Source: Strigamia acuminata | Taxonomy: Eukaryota; Arthropoda; Chilopoda; Geophilomorpha; Linotaeniidae | NCBI GenBank assembly: GCA_949358305.1 | Contig: OX442322.1 | Location: 496,001 to 560,000 of the forward strand | Direction of reading: 5' to 3' | Length of the DNA: 64,000 nt | In this document: in pieces, positions 42,601 to 54,956 of the stretch | How the letters are laid out: every line of letters starts with the position of its first letter | How positions within the stretch are numbered: the first letter of the stretch is position 1 | Notes under the pieces: model-generated | Told to the model about the DNA's origin: nothing | Database searches by the model: none | The model's input: the letters and a program-made list of their open reading frames with translations, nothing else | Position numbers and translations under genes: made by a program

Positions 42601-43971
42601 AGTAAAACCCACACGTAAAATATCTTTTAACATCTTTAAATTCCTTAGTGACCATCAGGCCACTACATGTTTTAACTATGGAATGGAATGTCTTTGTTGT
42701 CTGGCTTGGTGGAAGAAGAAAGATACAAAATGGCCTCAGGAGATCCGAATAAGTAATAAACAAGGTGAAATTTTATGACAACCTCTCATTAATAAAAAGG
42801 AACTGACATGAGGCCGGAACAACTGAAATAATCCTGAGGCTGAATAAAAGGACTGTTGTGAGTGGCGGAAAGAAATGATAAGTGGGTGTGTTCCAAGTTG
42901 ATGTGGTAAACCAAGACTTTTTAGAGAGGCACTCGTGTACAGGGAGCGCTTAGTGACTGTTGCCTAACCCCTTACGAGTTGGTTGAGTGCAAGTAGAACT
43001 AAGCCTCACAGTTGGCTGGAAGCAGACCGCAGCCATCTGAAAGACTGACCACAAGTGGAAGATCACACTTACAGGGACTCGACCCGACAACCAGTATATC
43101 ATCCCAGGCCAGACAGACAGTTCGTAACACTTTTGATTGAATGTATTTGAAATTGTTCTTTTTATTATTCTTGTGTGGTGATTGGGTTTTTTCTGGGGAT
43201 CTTCGATGGCGGTAAATTTAAGATATTTTGGGGGTACAAAGGGTACTGTTGTTCTTTGTTGTAACTTTTGGGGGTTTTAAAGAACAAATAAAGATGTCTT
43301 TAGATTTTAAAAAGAACGGTCTTAATTTTATCACACGCAACGTCTGAGCACTTATAGAGATTAGTTTTCGTCCAACTCAAAATTGGACAAGCGAACCTAG
43401 GGGATTTAAAGGTCAGTGGTAATTTACCTATTGTTTCACAGGGCCACGTGACAACGATACAAACATGTATCGCCGCAAAACAAGTCGAATTCTGGACCAA
43501 AACGAGACTGCCACACTTTAAAGTGCTTATACGCAGTAAACATGAATTAAAATAATAAAATATTTAATCAGAATTGAAAATAACTTACAAATGTATTCAT
43601 GAAGGAAGAAATCAATGAATGTGCATGGTGGCACGCAAGCCGCCATGTTGGAATAGAACAAACCATTCGGTAAAGTGAACAAATCATAGTGCAAAGCACT
43701 CTAGTGCTTGAATTAAACATACCAGTGATGTTAACATCTAAAAAGAACAAATACAGCTTGGGACCTTTGACAGTTTGTGTTTTTCATTAATTTTCAATTA
43801 TTGACAACTGTTTTTTGTGTATTTATTAGCGCCGAACGTCGACATTACGTTTCGAGCGCACGCCGATCGTACGATTGCCAGGGCCGCGGCGTCGACGGCT
43901 AATCAACGAGGAACGTCGCACGGACGTTCGCAGACAATGAGGAACGTCGCCGAATTGTTCGCGAAAGACGT
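42601..43971. other. Unclassified DNA next to element D
   Basis: About 1.4 kb with no recognised gene. It may be host sequence, since D inserted at 43972. AACAAATAAAGATG near 43283-43297 on the plus strand resembles a poly(A) signal, and 43840-43970 is unusually CpG-rich. Confidence 0.35.
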
Positions 43972-44547
43972 TGTGACTGGTATGGTCTCGCCAATGTAAT
44001 CAGGGGACTAATAACACTGGGTAGGGACGCATACATCACGTAATAATAACAAGATTCCCACAATATTGGTTGGTTGGCCTTTATTGTCGTTGTCTAGGGG
44101 TATGGGGAATCCCGCTACCCGTTGCAGGGGTGCTCGAAGGCACGCCGCACCGGCAACCGACCCGTCACACACTGGGCATGAGTCCAATGTGTGACGTGGT
44201 TGGTTCAACATTACATTCATGCTGTACTTACCTACAGCCCGCAGTGACCACTCATGGAGGCTGTATTGGGTGGTGAACCCAGATACTGAGCATTGCTGTG
44301 GTGAATGGGAAGGAGATGCAGAGTCCTCACAGCCGGGACAGACTTGTCCCCTCGATGACTACAACTGGAACTCCTACCACACGACCGTCCTGGTCGGTGT
44401 CCGCACTCTCTCTTCATCTCCTCCCACACCACTCTGCTCCCTCCTTCCCCCGGGCTAGATCACTTTCCCCAATCAGCGGGTGATCTTGGGGCCGCACGGT
44501 GGTGTGTGGCAGTGACGTTGGTCACCCCAGGTGGCCAGACGGTCACA
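43972..44547 (-). repeat. 3' LTR of element D (576 bp)
   Basis: Begins TGTGACTGGT and ends ACGGTCACA. The copy at 57393-57951 aligns at a constant offset of 13,421. The outer neighbour (43968-43971, ACGT) would be the target duplication but the other side is lost. Confidence 0.9.
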
Positions 44548-44558
44548 TCTCCCCCCCC
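44548..44558 (-). other. Polypurine tract of element D
   Basis: The element strand reads GGGGGGGGAGA against the 3' LTR, as in A. Confidence 0.75.
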
Positions 44559-45299
44559 CAACGAAAGGTGAGAAAACAGGGGCCACACACAACACCGTCG
44601 GGGTCACGCAAACCGAGGCAAGCACAACACTAGACTTCCGTGCCGGATGAGGCTCGGCGCTGCTTGCCCGAAGGCCACAGCACCGACGTGCATCGAGCTA
44701 ACGTTCGGAGCCGTTGGTCCGGAGACCACAGCATCGTCCGTTCCTGATGGTAACGCACGGGATAACAGAACGCACCCAAGCCTAGACTGGCCGAAACAAA
44801 ATTAACTATTGCAAATAATACAACTATAAAAATAATTCACCGGGTCAGAGCGTAACAGACCCGGGACAAAAAAAAAATCAAACAATGTGTAATAAATAAC
44901 ACACAACAAAAAAAACAAGGATGGGAGAGGGTTGTCAGTCCTCCGAATCACAACAACAACAAAAAAATTCTTACGCTAGACAAATCAACTCATAAAATAA
45001 GGAATAAAAAAAACGTATTCTAAAAAAACTACCAGCCGGGACCCGACCTAGATCCACGGGCCGGGAGGTTCTCGCGGACGAGAAACCTCAGATGGCTTCT
45101 TTCCCTCGGTGGTCGCTCACGGGAGTGGTGCGGCGTCGGAGACGCACGAGGCGCGTCCCTCTCGTGGTCGAACATCCATGCCTCACCGGTATCAGCAGGA
45201 TCCTAGGGAAACAGAAAACAAAAAAAAATAATCCAGACCAAAATGGTCCTTCGTTTGTACAAATATCGGCACACCGCTGGGGTAGCGACCGAGGCCTTT
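44559..45299 (-). other. 3' non-coding region of element D
   Basis: About 740 bp between ORF3 and the polypurine tract, similar in several blocks to 1416-2135 of A. No gene seen apart from the hairpin listed separately. Confidence 0.5.
44840..44864. other. Stem-loop in the 3' region of D
   Basis: CCGGGTC and GACCCGG pair over seven perfect base pairs around an 11-base loop. A has the same block with a five-pair stem (1670-1695) and a GTAACA loop core in both. Confidence 0.45.
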
Positions 45300-47213
45300 T
45301 CAGGGACCCGGCGCACCCTTCGGTGGCTGCTCTGCGTGCGGGATCTCCTGCGAGACCTCGTCACTGAGGATTATCACCTCCTGCGACTCGAAAAAGGGCG
45401 GGGAGATGCTCTCCGCCTCTCTGGTAGACAAGCGTGATTCGGGGAGCGGGCCCAACGTGGCTCTCTCCCCCGTCATTGCAGATGACATAGTAGCCGTCGC
45501 AGTGGCGCGAGTACGTCTGGCCTTCCGTCCCTTCTCACGACGGGAATGGCGAGGTCTACCTGGCGTCCTCGGGATGTCATCCGGAAAGTCGCTTTCTGCC
45601 GACGGCGGAGAAGGGGGCATGGTTGCATAAGCTCCTGCTCCCGACTCCGCTATCGGTTGCGTCGTCTGGGTCCCCCGGAGTCCTGGGCTACCAACCTCCA
45701 GCGACAGACCGATCAAGGGTGCGCCAGCACTGTTGATCCGCTCTCCCCAAAGTGGCTCGACCAGCGCTTCCATCGTCTCCGCTTCAGCTGCCAGATCAGC
45801 CGGTGAGGGCGTGGTCTTGGCTGCCGGCAATATCGGCCATCTCTGGACGCTCAAGGGCGGCGGAAGGTGTAAATACCAGCGTCTGACCGGCTCGCCCAGG
45901 CACGCCTGTAGAGCCTGCATGATTTCATCCCACCTCCTCAAGCGTGATGCTTCTGGCGCCTTGGCCGGAACCTGAAGGGACATGAGCATCTTGAGGCGCA
46001 GCACGGCCAGTGCGTCCGCTGTCCGGGCCTCGTTCCCGGAAGCATCGACCAGCGCAATGTGCAGACTCCTCCACCTATTTAGTTCGGCTATCCACAGGTT
46101 CATTACCTCAGGAGATACCGTGGCCAAGCGCGGCACTCCCTTGATGATGCCTTCCCTCGTCACGTACTGGGTACCCTGTGGTTCCCACGGGATTGCTGGC
46201 AACGGGTTACACTGATCCGGTTCCAGTGTCGTCGCCGCATCATAGGTCAGGGGAGGCGACACCGTTGCCGGTTTCCCGCTTCCCTGTGCCTCTGACTCCA
46301 AACCGTTGTTGGCGCGCTGCTGATCATGGGTCGCGAGGGACAAGTCCCCCCGTCCATTCACAGGTGGCACGGTGCCAGCACCTGCTTGCTCCCTGGTGTC
46401 CATGGGAGGGGGCGTCATCGGTCCACGTCTTGGTGCCCGTTCCGTCTCCACAACGTGGGATTGGGCAGGAGGCGTGGTCGCTCGCTCCGTCTCCATCGGC
46501 TGGTCGTCCTGGGCGATGGTGCCGTCGGAATCCGCTGACTCGATGTCGGAACCGTTGTCGACCTGCGTAGAGACCGCCACGGCCTCCAACTCTGCCTCTG
46601 CCAACGCCCGACGTCGTTCTGCCGCTGCACGGGCCTTCCTCGCGTTCTCCTTGATGCGGTTCCGCAGGTGCTTGGACTGGAACCGCTCCTGGGCGGACGT
46701 GGCGTTGGGCAGCCGCTTCCGCCAGTCCGCCATGACGACTCGCAGCTTTTGCTCTTCCACCACAGTCCACTTACTGGGTGGCGGAGAAGTCCGTTGACGC
46801 TTCGGGGCGGGCTGCGATAGCCCTGCCGCTGCTGCGCCGTGCGGATTCGGTCGCGGGGCCGTCGGACAATAGGAACGAGAGGGACCCGGTTGGGGGTTGG
46901 AGAAATCCACCACCGGTCCATCCACGTACGGAGGAACTTCCCGGGAAAACCCAGCGTCGACCAAGGCGTCTAGGCGGGCGTCTCAACTGGGGGTGCTCGC
47001 CCAAGTAACCGTTGATCGGCGCGAACGGTCACCACCCGGGCAGGACTGGTGTCGCTCGAACCATCGCTGCAAAGGCCGCGACGCGTGAACGAAGCCAAAG
47101 CCCATGCAGTTCTGGCACGGCGTGTTCGGTTGGACGATCCACTTCTGTCCCAAGCAGATGGGGCAGGTGCTCCACCAGTCCCACCTTCTGCTCTCGCAGT
47201 CTCCAGAATGTCT
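45300..47213 (-). pseudogene. ORF3 of element D, main exon with one nonsense codon
   Basis: 637 codons. Two CxxC pairs lie near the start, C17/C20 (CPICLG) and C33/C36 (CQNCMG). A middle block beginning PPSKWTVVEE and a C-terminal block with VPRL, NRWRSLH, RRWDEIMQ and WYLHLPPP match ORF3 of A throughout. A TGA at 46985-46983 stands where A has a tryptophan codon, so it is a single-base nonsense change after codon 76. The rest stays open. The frame starts after a pyrimidine-rich 3' splice site ending GTTATAG (47214) and joins in phase to the predicted start exon at 48770-48775. No signal peptide or membrane segment. Function unknown. Confidence 0.7.
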
Positions 47214-48769
47214 CTATAACAGGAGCAATCAAAGAAAATTAATGCCACTGAATAAAAACAAAATACGATCGCAAGGATAATGATAGATAGTGAAGTGCAA
47301 CAATGACACGGGAGCGCGGTAAAAACCTGCTTCCCGGTGTCGAGTCAGTGAGCATGCGAAACTCCGAGCGAGCAGAAGCCCAGCTCCGGTGTTAAGTCAA
47401 ATAATGTTTCATCGCAAAAACGTGACTGGTGAAGCAGTTGCACGTTTTCGATGCGATGTTAGGCGGCAGTGCGATGAATGTTTAAACCGCGCGCCGCCGT
47501 TTCTTCCTGGTCACCAAGGGGAAACCTAGGACCATTGCCGTTACGGAAATCGCAACTGTCATGGCGGAACGTTCTGACCCAACGTGCCGCCATGAAGATG
47601 AACATCCGCACGGTCTGGTTCTTAGTGACCCTGAGTGAGAACGAGGAAAAAAATGACAAATAATTCAACACCAGCAACAGGCGATTGGCGGGATGGTCAA
47701 AACCGTTCCGCCTGAGCGCCGTCGTGGCTGAAACAACACAAAACAGAGGAAGAGGAGAAATTTAGAAAGGTGGGAAATCAAGCTCGATAAATTAAACCCA
47801 ATCCCCGGAAGAAATGTTCGAAATTTTACGATTTGAGATGGGGAAGCAGAAAAAGAAAAAGAACAAACTCCCACGCCTCCCGAAATCTCCTAAAAAACAA
47901 GTTATCAAGGAAAAAGAAGCAGAAACTTAACAAAACTTTAAAAAAAAAAAATAAAATAAAACTACAAGCTAAGGGAATCAAAGAACTAGTTGGGGTTGGA
48001 GGATCACACCGCACCGCCAGAGATCAGTGACTAATCCCCCATTGTCGCGGCTGACCCTTCACCGCCCCGTATTGTTTCTGCGGTCTGTGGTCAATGACTG
48101 GAGGGGCGTCGGTAAGCCGACAGCCGCCACCATGTCTGACCACAACCTGGGCAACGTGTCTGTGAATACGCAAACCCCTGAGGGACCGCCGCAGTTGTAA
48201 AACCACCATCGGTTACCAAAAAAGTTCGCCACCGTTTCCCGCTAACTAATGAAATGTGTGGGAAACAGGTGATGGGGTGAGAGAAAAAAAAGAAAAAACT
48301 TTCCGAGTGGAATTCGAAAAGAAAAAAAAAGAAAATAAATTGCTCATGGAAAGAAGAAAAACAAAACAAAACAAAACAAAAAAAAAATATTTGAAAAAAA
48401 TGAAGAAGAAATGATGATCGCGATGGCGAACGAAAAGTGAAACCAATCGCGACCCGAGTGTGATTTGTGAGTGGAAACGAAGAAAATTCTCAGTCTCCAC
48501 ACACAAAACGTTCGTAATTTCGAGTCAGGAACACAAGGCGAGAAAATCCCACAAGTGTTCCCGTGACTACTTTGAGATACGACGGGGTTTCGGCGAGCCA
48601 AAACCTCCGATCGGTCTCCGCTCTAGCCAACGGCGGTTGAACCACCGTTCGCATGGCGACGAGAGTAATTCGAGACGGAGCGGGGGAAAGGGATGAGTGA
48701 GCAACAATATGTGATGTAAAAAAGTAAAGAAAAAGAACGGACAAAGTCCAAACTCAAAAGTCAGCCTAC
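47214..48769 (-). other. Predicted intron of ORF3-D
   Basis: Begins GTAGGC after ATGAAG and ends TTATAG. 1556 bp, with A-rich tracts on the plus strand. No gene seen. Inferred by comparison with A. Confidence 0.5.
48361..48387. repeat. Simple repeat (ACAAA)n
   Basis: About four ACAAA units followed by an A-run, inside the predicted intron. Confidence 0.75.
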
Positions 48770-49189
48770 CTTCATAGCGAAGCAAAATAAATTCGATGGG
48801 TGAAAGAAAAATTCGCCGCAAACAAACGGGAAAGACTGATGTTGCTTGAAAGATCACTCAACACAGAATGAGGAAACAGGATGTAAATCGGGGACCAAGA
48901 GCCCTTGGGTTAAAACAATACCCGACCCCTGCCCTGTGATTGGAGACCTAGCTCCCCCTCCTCCCTTTTATTGGGGCAATCCCAAATATTCCTGCGAAAA
49001 AATGTTCCATAGGGATAAAAGATAAGAAAATCGAGGACAGCAAAATTAGTTTATTGCCAGGACAATTTCCTCCAGATGCCCCATGTGTTAGAATAGTATT
49101 AGGTGCGAAAAACTCGCTTAAATTTCAGCGGCCACGATGTTTCCATCGTCGCCATGGATACGCGTCCACCACGAGGTGTCGTGACGTCA
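48770..49189 (-). promoter_or_regulatory. Predicted internal promoter and start exon of ORF3-D
   Basis: Minus strand: CRE palindrome TGACGTCA (49182-49189), a block with CCATGGCGAC (about 49150-49160), CCAAT boxes at 48970-48974 and 48939-48943, then about 165 bp to the first ATG (48773-48775), followed by AAG and a GTAGGC donor. Order and distances match A (CRE to second CCAAT about 245 bp in both; CCAAT boxes 30-31 bp apart). The surrounding sequence is much less similar, so these sites may be kept by selection. Confidence 0.5.
49050..49055 (-). terminator. Candidate poly(A) signal between pol and ORF3-D
   Basis: AATAAA on the minus strand in a GGCAATAAA context also present in A (5436-5441). 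A T-rich stretch follows. Confidence 0.3.
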
Positions 49190-49242
49190 TTTCAGTGACT
49201 CGGCCATCCGCACGTGGATTCGTGGTAACACGAAAACACGAA

Positions 49243-52200
49243 TCAACAGCCATCACGGTATCTCAACGGCTTGACTGGTATCCGTTTTCCCAAAACTGGG
49301 CGCCGCGGAGAAATCCTTTTGAGCTTCTTCCGCGCGCGTTTGATTTTAATTTTAATGACTGGAGCGGGCGGAGCTACAGGTGCATGTGACGGCGGGTCTG
49401 CCGCTGCAGGTTCAGTGACCGCAACAGGTGAGACCGCTTCCACCGCATCCTCAGCTACCGGCCAGGTGGGTGTGGTCTCGGGCGGAATATACCGCTTCAA
49501 GTTCACAATATTTATCGGACCTTTGCATTTCAGCGTAACAGGTGTCGCCACCGTATACACTAATGGACTGACGACCTTTGTAATTACATACGGGCCTTCG
49601 AATTGGTCCTCCAGCGACGCGGAATAACAGAGCGCCTTGTTTGACAATGGGTGAGTACGTAGCAATACCAGGTCATTCACGTTGAAATTGTCGTTGCTCC
49701 GATGTTGATCATAATAAGACTTCTGTTTCTGTTTAGCCAGCAACTTGTTTTTGAGCGCCGCCTTCAACAAAACGTCCATCCTGGCTACCAACATTCTCAC
49801 AGTGTCGTACGGCTGCTCGGGATTGAAGGGCGCATCAAGTGCCACACCACGACCATCCCAAAACGGACGCAATTTACGGAGATATGCCAGCATCGCCGGT
49901 GACAATCCAGTTGTTGCAGAGGGGGCCGTGCGCAAAGCGAAATTAATTCCGTTAATGCATCGGTCCCACTGATCATGTTCGGACGTGAAAATCTGGAGCA
50001 TAATTTTGATGTTCCGATTGACTCGTTCGGTGTAATTAGTTTGCGGGTGATATGGTGACGTCCTTAACGGAGTGACACCTGCCTCTCTGCACAACTCATT
50101 GTATACCTCTAAAATAAATCGTTTACCATTATCGCTCACAATAAAGCGAGGGCACCCATGATTGTGAAAAAATGTCATCAATACCGGTACGACGCTTGAA
50201 ATTTTCGCCGTCCTTAATGGTGTCGCCTCAACCCATCCTGTGGCGTAGTCTACAATCACCAGAATATACCTGTTCCTATTTTTCGTCATAGGTTTCGCAC
50301 CCATGAAATCGATACCAATTCTTTCGAATCGTCCCACCAGTGTTGAAACTGGCATCAAAAGTCCGGCAGGTTTCCTCTGCACAGGTTTACAGCGCTGGCA
50401 ACGGTCACACCTTGCGATGTATTCCTTCACACTGCGTCTAAAACCAGGCCAGAAAAAACTACGACGCAACCTGTCAGTTGTGACATCAACACCACCATGT
50501 CCAGACAACGGGTGATCGTGCACAACCTTAAGACAGCGGTCGTATAACGAAGCAGGCACCACGATTTTTAAACCAGAGCCATATTCCGTGTTCTCCAAAA
50601 ACATGTTGGCCTTCAACGGGGCATTTACATATAACACTCCGTTTGAAGCTAACATAAAATCAGTTTTATACTGTAACATCAGCGGAGAGAGCTGGGAAAG
50701 TTGGGCATCGTCCTCTTTCTCTGCTTCTAACCACCTAATGATTATTGCACAATCGGCATCAGCCAACTGACCCGCCCGAATCTCGTCGAGAGATAGGGTG
50801 AGGTCAATCGACTCAGCGGCCGAAAGTGTGTGTGAAAACATGGTCGCACCCACTTCCTCGGGTCGGGTTTCTGATGTCGTTAAGTCGTCATCTAGACCCA
50901 CTCGAGAAAGTGCGTCTGCCACCTTGTTGTCTACACCTTTCCTATATTTTATAATGAAATTTTCTTGCTGGAGTTTCATAGCCCATCGAGCCAAACGACC
51001 GGACGGACTCTCACACGACATAAGCCATTTAAGAGCCATATGATCAGTTTCGACTACGAACTCTGAATACTCAACATACGGTTTGAACTTATTTACGGCC
51101 CAAACCACTCCTAGGCATTCGAGCTCTGAAGCGCTGTAGTTAGCCTCTGCACCTTGGAGAGTGCGGCTAGCATACGCGACAGGTCTCACCTTCTCTTCGT
51201 CATCAGCTTGCATGAGGACTGCACCGAGACCGTCTGCACTAGCATCGGTGTGAATGATGAAAGGGCGGGCAAAATCAGGCAAAGATAGCACGATCCCATT
51301 AGCCAGCTGATCCTTCAGAGTCGTGAAAGCATCCTGGCACTTGCTCGACCAACTCCATGCGACATCCTTTTTGAGGAGCAGGAAGAATGGTTTCGAGGTG
51401 ATGTTCAGATCTTTCAGTAATGGCGCATAGAATCCAACCATACCGATAAAACGCTGCAACTGCTTTACGTTTTTCGGGGGCGGATACTCCACGATCGCTT
51501 GCACCTTGCTTCCGTTTGGACTGTACCCCACAGGCGTCATAGTGAAGCCTAGGAAATCCCAGTTAGCAGGGCAAACAAACGATTTAGATGGGCTAGCCGT
51601 CAGGTTTACCTTTTCCAATCGGGCCAGCACATCCGCCAGATGTATCAAGTGTTCATCAAATGACTTGCTGTAGATGACAATGTCATCCAGAAAAGCCAGA
51701 GCCCACTTGCTTCCCCCAAAACCTCGTCCATCATGCGTTGAAACGCACTGGGTGCATTACACAACCCGAACGGCATTCTAGTGAACTGAAACGTGCCCTC
51801 AGGGGTGGCAAAAGCCATTTTGCACTTGTTGCTGGGCTTTAACTTGATTTGATAATAGCCCTTTGTCAAGTCTAGTGTCGTAAAATAAACACTCCCCCCT
51901 AGACACGCCAAAATCATAGAGATCGACGGCATTTGATAGACGTCTTTCTCCGTGAGTTTGTTTAACTGCCTGAAATCGATACAAAGACGATAGTTACCAC
52001 ACTTCTTCTTCACGATTACGGGCGGATTCTTGTAACTGCTTTCGCATTTCTCAACCTCGCCCTTACTAAGTGAGTCTTCCACTAGTTGGCGAAAAATTTC
52101 AGCTTTAGCCGGGTTCATTGGTCGATCTCTGCATTTGAACGGCAGGCTGTCACCGGTGGGGATCTTGTGTTCCGCATCCGAGTGGCATCCTGGCGTGTCG

Positions 52201-52921
52201 CTAAAGGTACGGCTGTATTCGTTAATCAAATACGACAGCCTCACTTTTTGCGTTTCAGATAATTCACATTTCGACATTAAACGTTCCGTAAGCGCGGGTT
52301 CAGCGGGGTTACCAGCACTCCGAATGGATGTGGCGAGTTCCCACTGATCCACGACCGGGACCGCTAAGTCTACCCTGTATGGTTGGGGGTCAAAAGGAAA
52401 TGTCTCCTCCGGATTATCAAGGTGAAACCAATCATTCCGGGGTAATCTAATCACGATGTTGTTCCCTTTAATTCAGTTGCACCCGAGAAGGATGAAACAC
52501 GAACTAGAGGGTAACACCGGGAAACGGATCTTTTGACTCCCAGTTCTCCAGCACATGAGCAATTCAAGTATTCCGACAGGACTTGTAACTCTGTCACCCG
52601 TCATAACCCTAATAGGATTCCTACAGGGTTCAAGCAGGTGCATGAGACCAAACCTGTCGGCCATAGCGCTACTGATATAAGGGCCAGTTGCGCCGCAGTC
52701 AACCAAGGCCTTCGTCTCATGGCCGTTAATGGTCACGTTAATGTAAGGTAGAGGGCAATTCCAATCCCGAACAGCAACGTGTACCGTATCGAACACCTCA
52801 ACCTCGGGAACGCCCGAGAAAGGGTGCGGTTCTGACGGTGAGTAATCTGCGAAGATTTCATCATCCAGATCAGTTTTAGTTAATGCTAAGACGGAGGCAA
52901 CCTGATCGCAGGCCTCGGACG
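49243..52921 (-). pseudogene. pol: Gypsy pol of element D, two breaks
   Basis: Lies in the -1 frame relative to gag. Protease VDCGAT is followed by a stop at 52475-52473 (GCN-stop, where A reads GCSWLR). RT runs to a one-base deletion near 51713, just before the catalytic FLDD box, and continues in the frame 51648-49243. Then RNase H (TDASADG, ELECLGV, ADALSR), the integrase zinc site (HDHPLSGHGG, CDRCQRCK), core motifs GIDFMGAKP, VSDNGKRF and TNYTERVNR, and a true GPY motif (FEGPYVITKV). All catalytic residues appear intact apart from the breaks. Confidence 0.88.
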
Positions 52922-52924
52922 AAT

Positions 52925-54502
52925 CTAATCCTCCGCAGCCTGCTCCAGCTCGTTTTCCGACTCAGCTTTCTCTTCAGACAAGCTCTTCGTGAAAAACACT
53001 GCTTTCGCTAGTTCCTCAGTCAGATGGGCCACGCGCTCCGCAGCCTTACCAGCGAGTTTGTGCTTGATTGTGCATTGCCGCTCAAAATGCGGTCCGCCAC
53101 AATGCCAACAACCTGCGCCGGGAGGTGCAATAGCGTGATCTTTTAGGAGATTAGACGGGGGGCGGCCTGTAGCAGTCTTCGGGGTCTCTGCTGGCTTCCC
53201 ACTAGGGGTCGCTGCAGGTTTATCCGTTGGCGGCTTCAGCCAGCTCCGCGTTCTATCTCCGCTTTTTAGGTCTGCATACTTTGACTGTGTCGAGGTCTGC
53301 GGCGCATGCCAGTGTGGGATAATCACACTGCCTGGGTCACAGAACCTCTCCATCGCCAAAGCTGCCGGGGCGAAACGTGCGCAAGAGCGTTTGAGACCCA
53401 GCCAGGAGTGATCCCAGACCAAAGTGTTCGCCGCCATACTGCACGTCTCCTTCGTCATCGCCGCAAGGGCATAATTGATCTTATACTCATCGGCAATCGG
53501 CACTTGCATCTGGTTGAACAACGCGTCCAGGTCCGTCCAGATTTGCAGCGCCGTTACGTCTTTCGCCTGCTTGATGGATACTGCCTTCGCGAGCAGCTGG
53601 CTGTCCGACGGTGCAAAACGGGTCTGGAAAGCGACCTCAAATTCGTCCCACGTTTTCACCGGCATCGTCGACTGCCACCATGACAGCGCATCGCCTGAAA
53701 AGAAACGCGCCAAGAACCTCCGGGCCACATAATCAAGCTGCAACTCGGCAAAGGACAGATTTGATCGTAACTGTATCAGAAAAGCCCTCGTCGCGGTGCG
53801 ATCGCCCGAAAATGGGTCCATCCGGATCTGTGACACATACTTAGTCAGCTGTTTCACGTCCGGCAAGCCTTTTGACTTGGGGATAGTGGACTGCGTTATC
53901 AGTCTATCAGTAGGTACATCGACCCCGAGATGCATCGAGACGTCCGCGGCAAGGGGTGGAGTGGTCCACCTCCTTACCTTTTGGCCGGGCATCGCTTGCA
54001 TCGATCGCGGATCGACGTGTTGAGGGTCGTTTGGCGCGAACGAGTTCAATTCATCGAAAGCGGAGGCGACCAAACCAATGTCCGATTCCGCTGCCGAGTC
54101 GAGCACACTCGCGCCCCGACCCGAAGTGAATTTACACTTCATCTTGTAATATTTAGCTTTGAGTGCCTTTAACTCACTATTGTGGGTTAATAGCTCCTTC
54201 GAACGTGCATCTTTTATTGCTTCATTTTGTCTTTCGGCGTCATGAAACGCTTGACGCGCTTCGGACACCAAACGATCAGAATGTTGTGCTTCAGTACGCG
54301 CGTCGGCGGCGTCGTCCAACGCCTGCTGTCGCGTCGCAAGAAGCTCCTGAAAAGCCTCAATGAAGTCACTCGCATTGACCCCCATTACCTCGACCAACTT
54401 CTCAGCCAGGTCAGGATTTACATCAGGGTCCATCACAACTTTTTTAGTCAAGGATCTAGATCGACGTTTCGGAGAGCGTGATTGAGACCGTGTCTTAACC
54501 AT
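52925..54502 (-). CDS. gag: gag of element D
   Basis: 525 residues from the ATG at 54502; the open frame extends upstream but without a better start. A basic start (KTRSQSRSPKRRSRS) is followed by an alanine/glutamate-rich coiled coil (about 40-125), a helical capsid-like block (RFLARFFSGDALSWWQSTMPVKTWDEFEVAF) and a zinc knuckle at about 465, CWHCGGPHFERQC. Its spacing is C-x2-C-x3-H-x4-C, one residue shorter than the usual C-x2-C-x4-H-x4-C. The tail is an acidic helix. No A AAA AAC slippery site at the stop, unlike B and C; the -1 overlap with pol is short. Confidence 0.82.
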   Translation of the reverse strand: MVKTRSQSRSPKRRSRSLTKKVVMDPDVNPDLAEKLVEVMGVNASDFIEAFQELLATRQQALDDAADARTEAQHSDRLVSEARQAFHDAERQNEAIKDARSKELLTHNSELKALKAKYYKMKCKFTSGRGASVLDSAAESDIGLVASAFDELNSFAPNDPQHVDPRSMQAMPGQKVRRWTTPPLAADVSMHLGVDVPTDRLITQSTIPKSKGLPDVKQLTKYVSQIRMDPFSGDRTATRAFLIQLRSNLSFAELQLDYVARRFLARFFSGDALSWWQSTMPVKTWDEFEVAFQTRFAPSDSQLLAKAVSIKQAKDVTALQIWTDLDALFNQMQVPIADEYKINYALAAMTKETCSMAANTLVWDHSWLGLKRSCARFAPAALAMERFCDPGSVIIPHWHAPQTSTQSKYADLKSGDRTRSWLKPPTDKPAATPSGKPAETPKTATGRPPSNLLKDHAIAPPGAGCWHCGGPHFERQCTIKHKLAGKAAERVAHLTEELAKAVFFTKSLSEEKAESENELEQAAED

Positions 54503-54956
54503 GAGTGAAGAGTGAACTTTCGTTGACTTGCACTCCGCAAACCAAACCAACGTCAGATGATTAGCTGCAGCCAATCACAGTCGCCTACAACTAGGTCAAC
54601 TTCAGACTTTTACTAATGCTAGCAGCATCACCCTCTGAGAGCAGTGACCAGTTGATGGTTTTCTGGCAGGTCTTGGGCAATCCCAGGTCCAATCCAGCGT
54701 ATTTTTAGGTTTTTTTCGGACAAAAGATCCCAACCCGGGGAACAAAAGGTGCCATAAAAGTCATCCTGTTCGCCCAGTTGTAAAATCTTTGCCCCTTCAT
54801 AAAATGTAGATTACAATAGTGATAAAGTAGGGGTTGCAGATTTTGACAACTCAATCCTTATCAATAAAACCATTGCTTTAGAGGTGCGCCTGCTCCTCTT
54901 CTGCACAGCAATCTGTTCTAAATCTATAAAAATGTAGAGAAACTGGTAAATGCATT

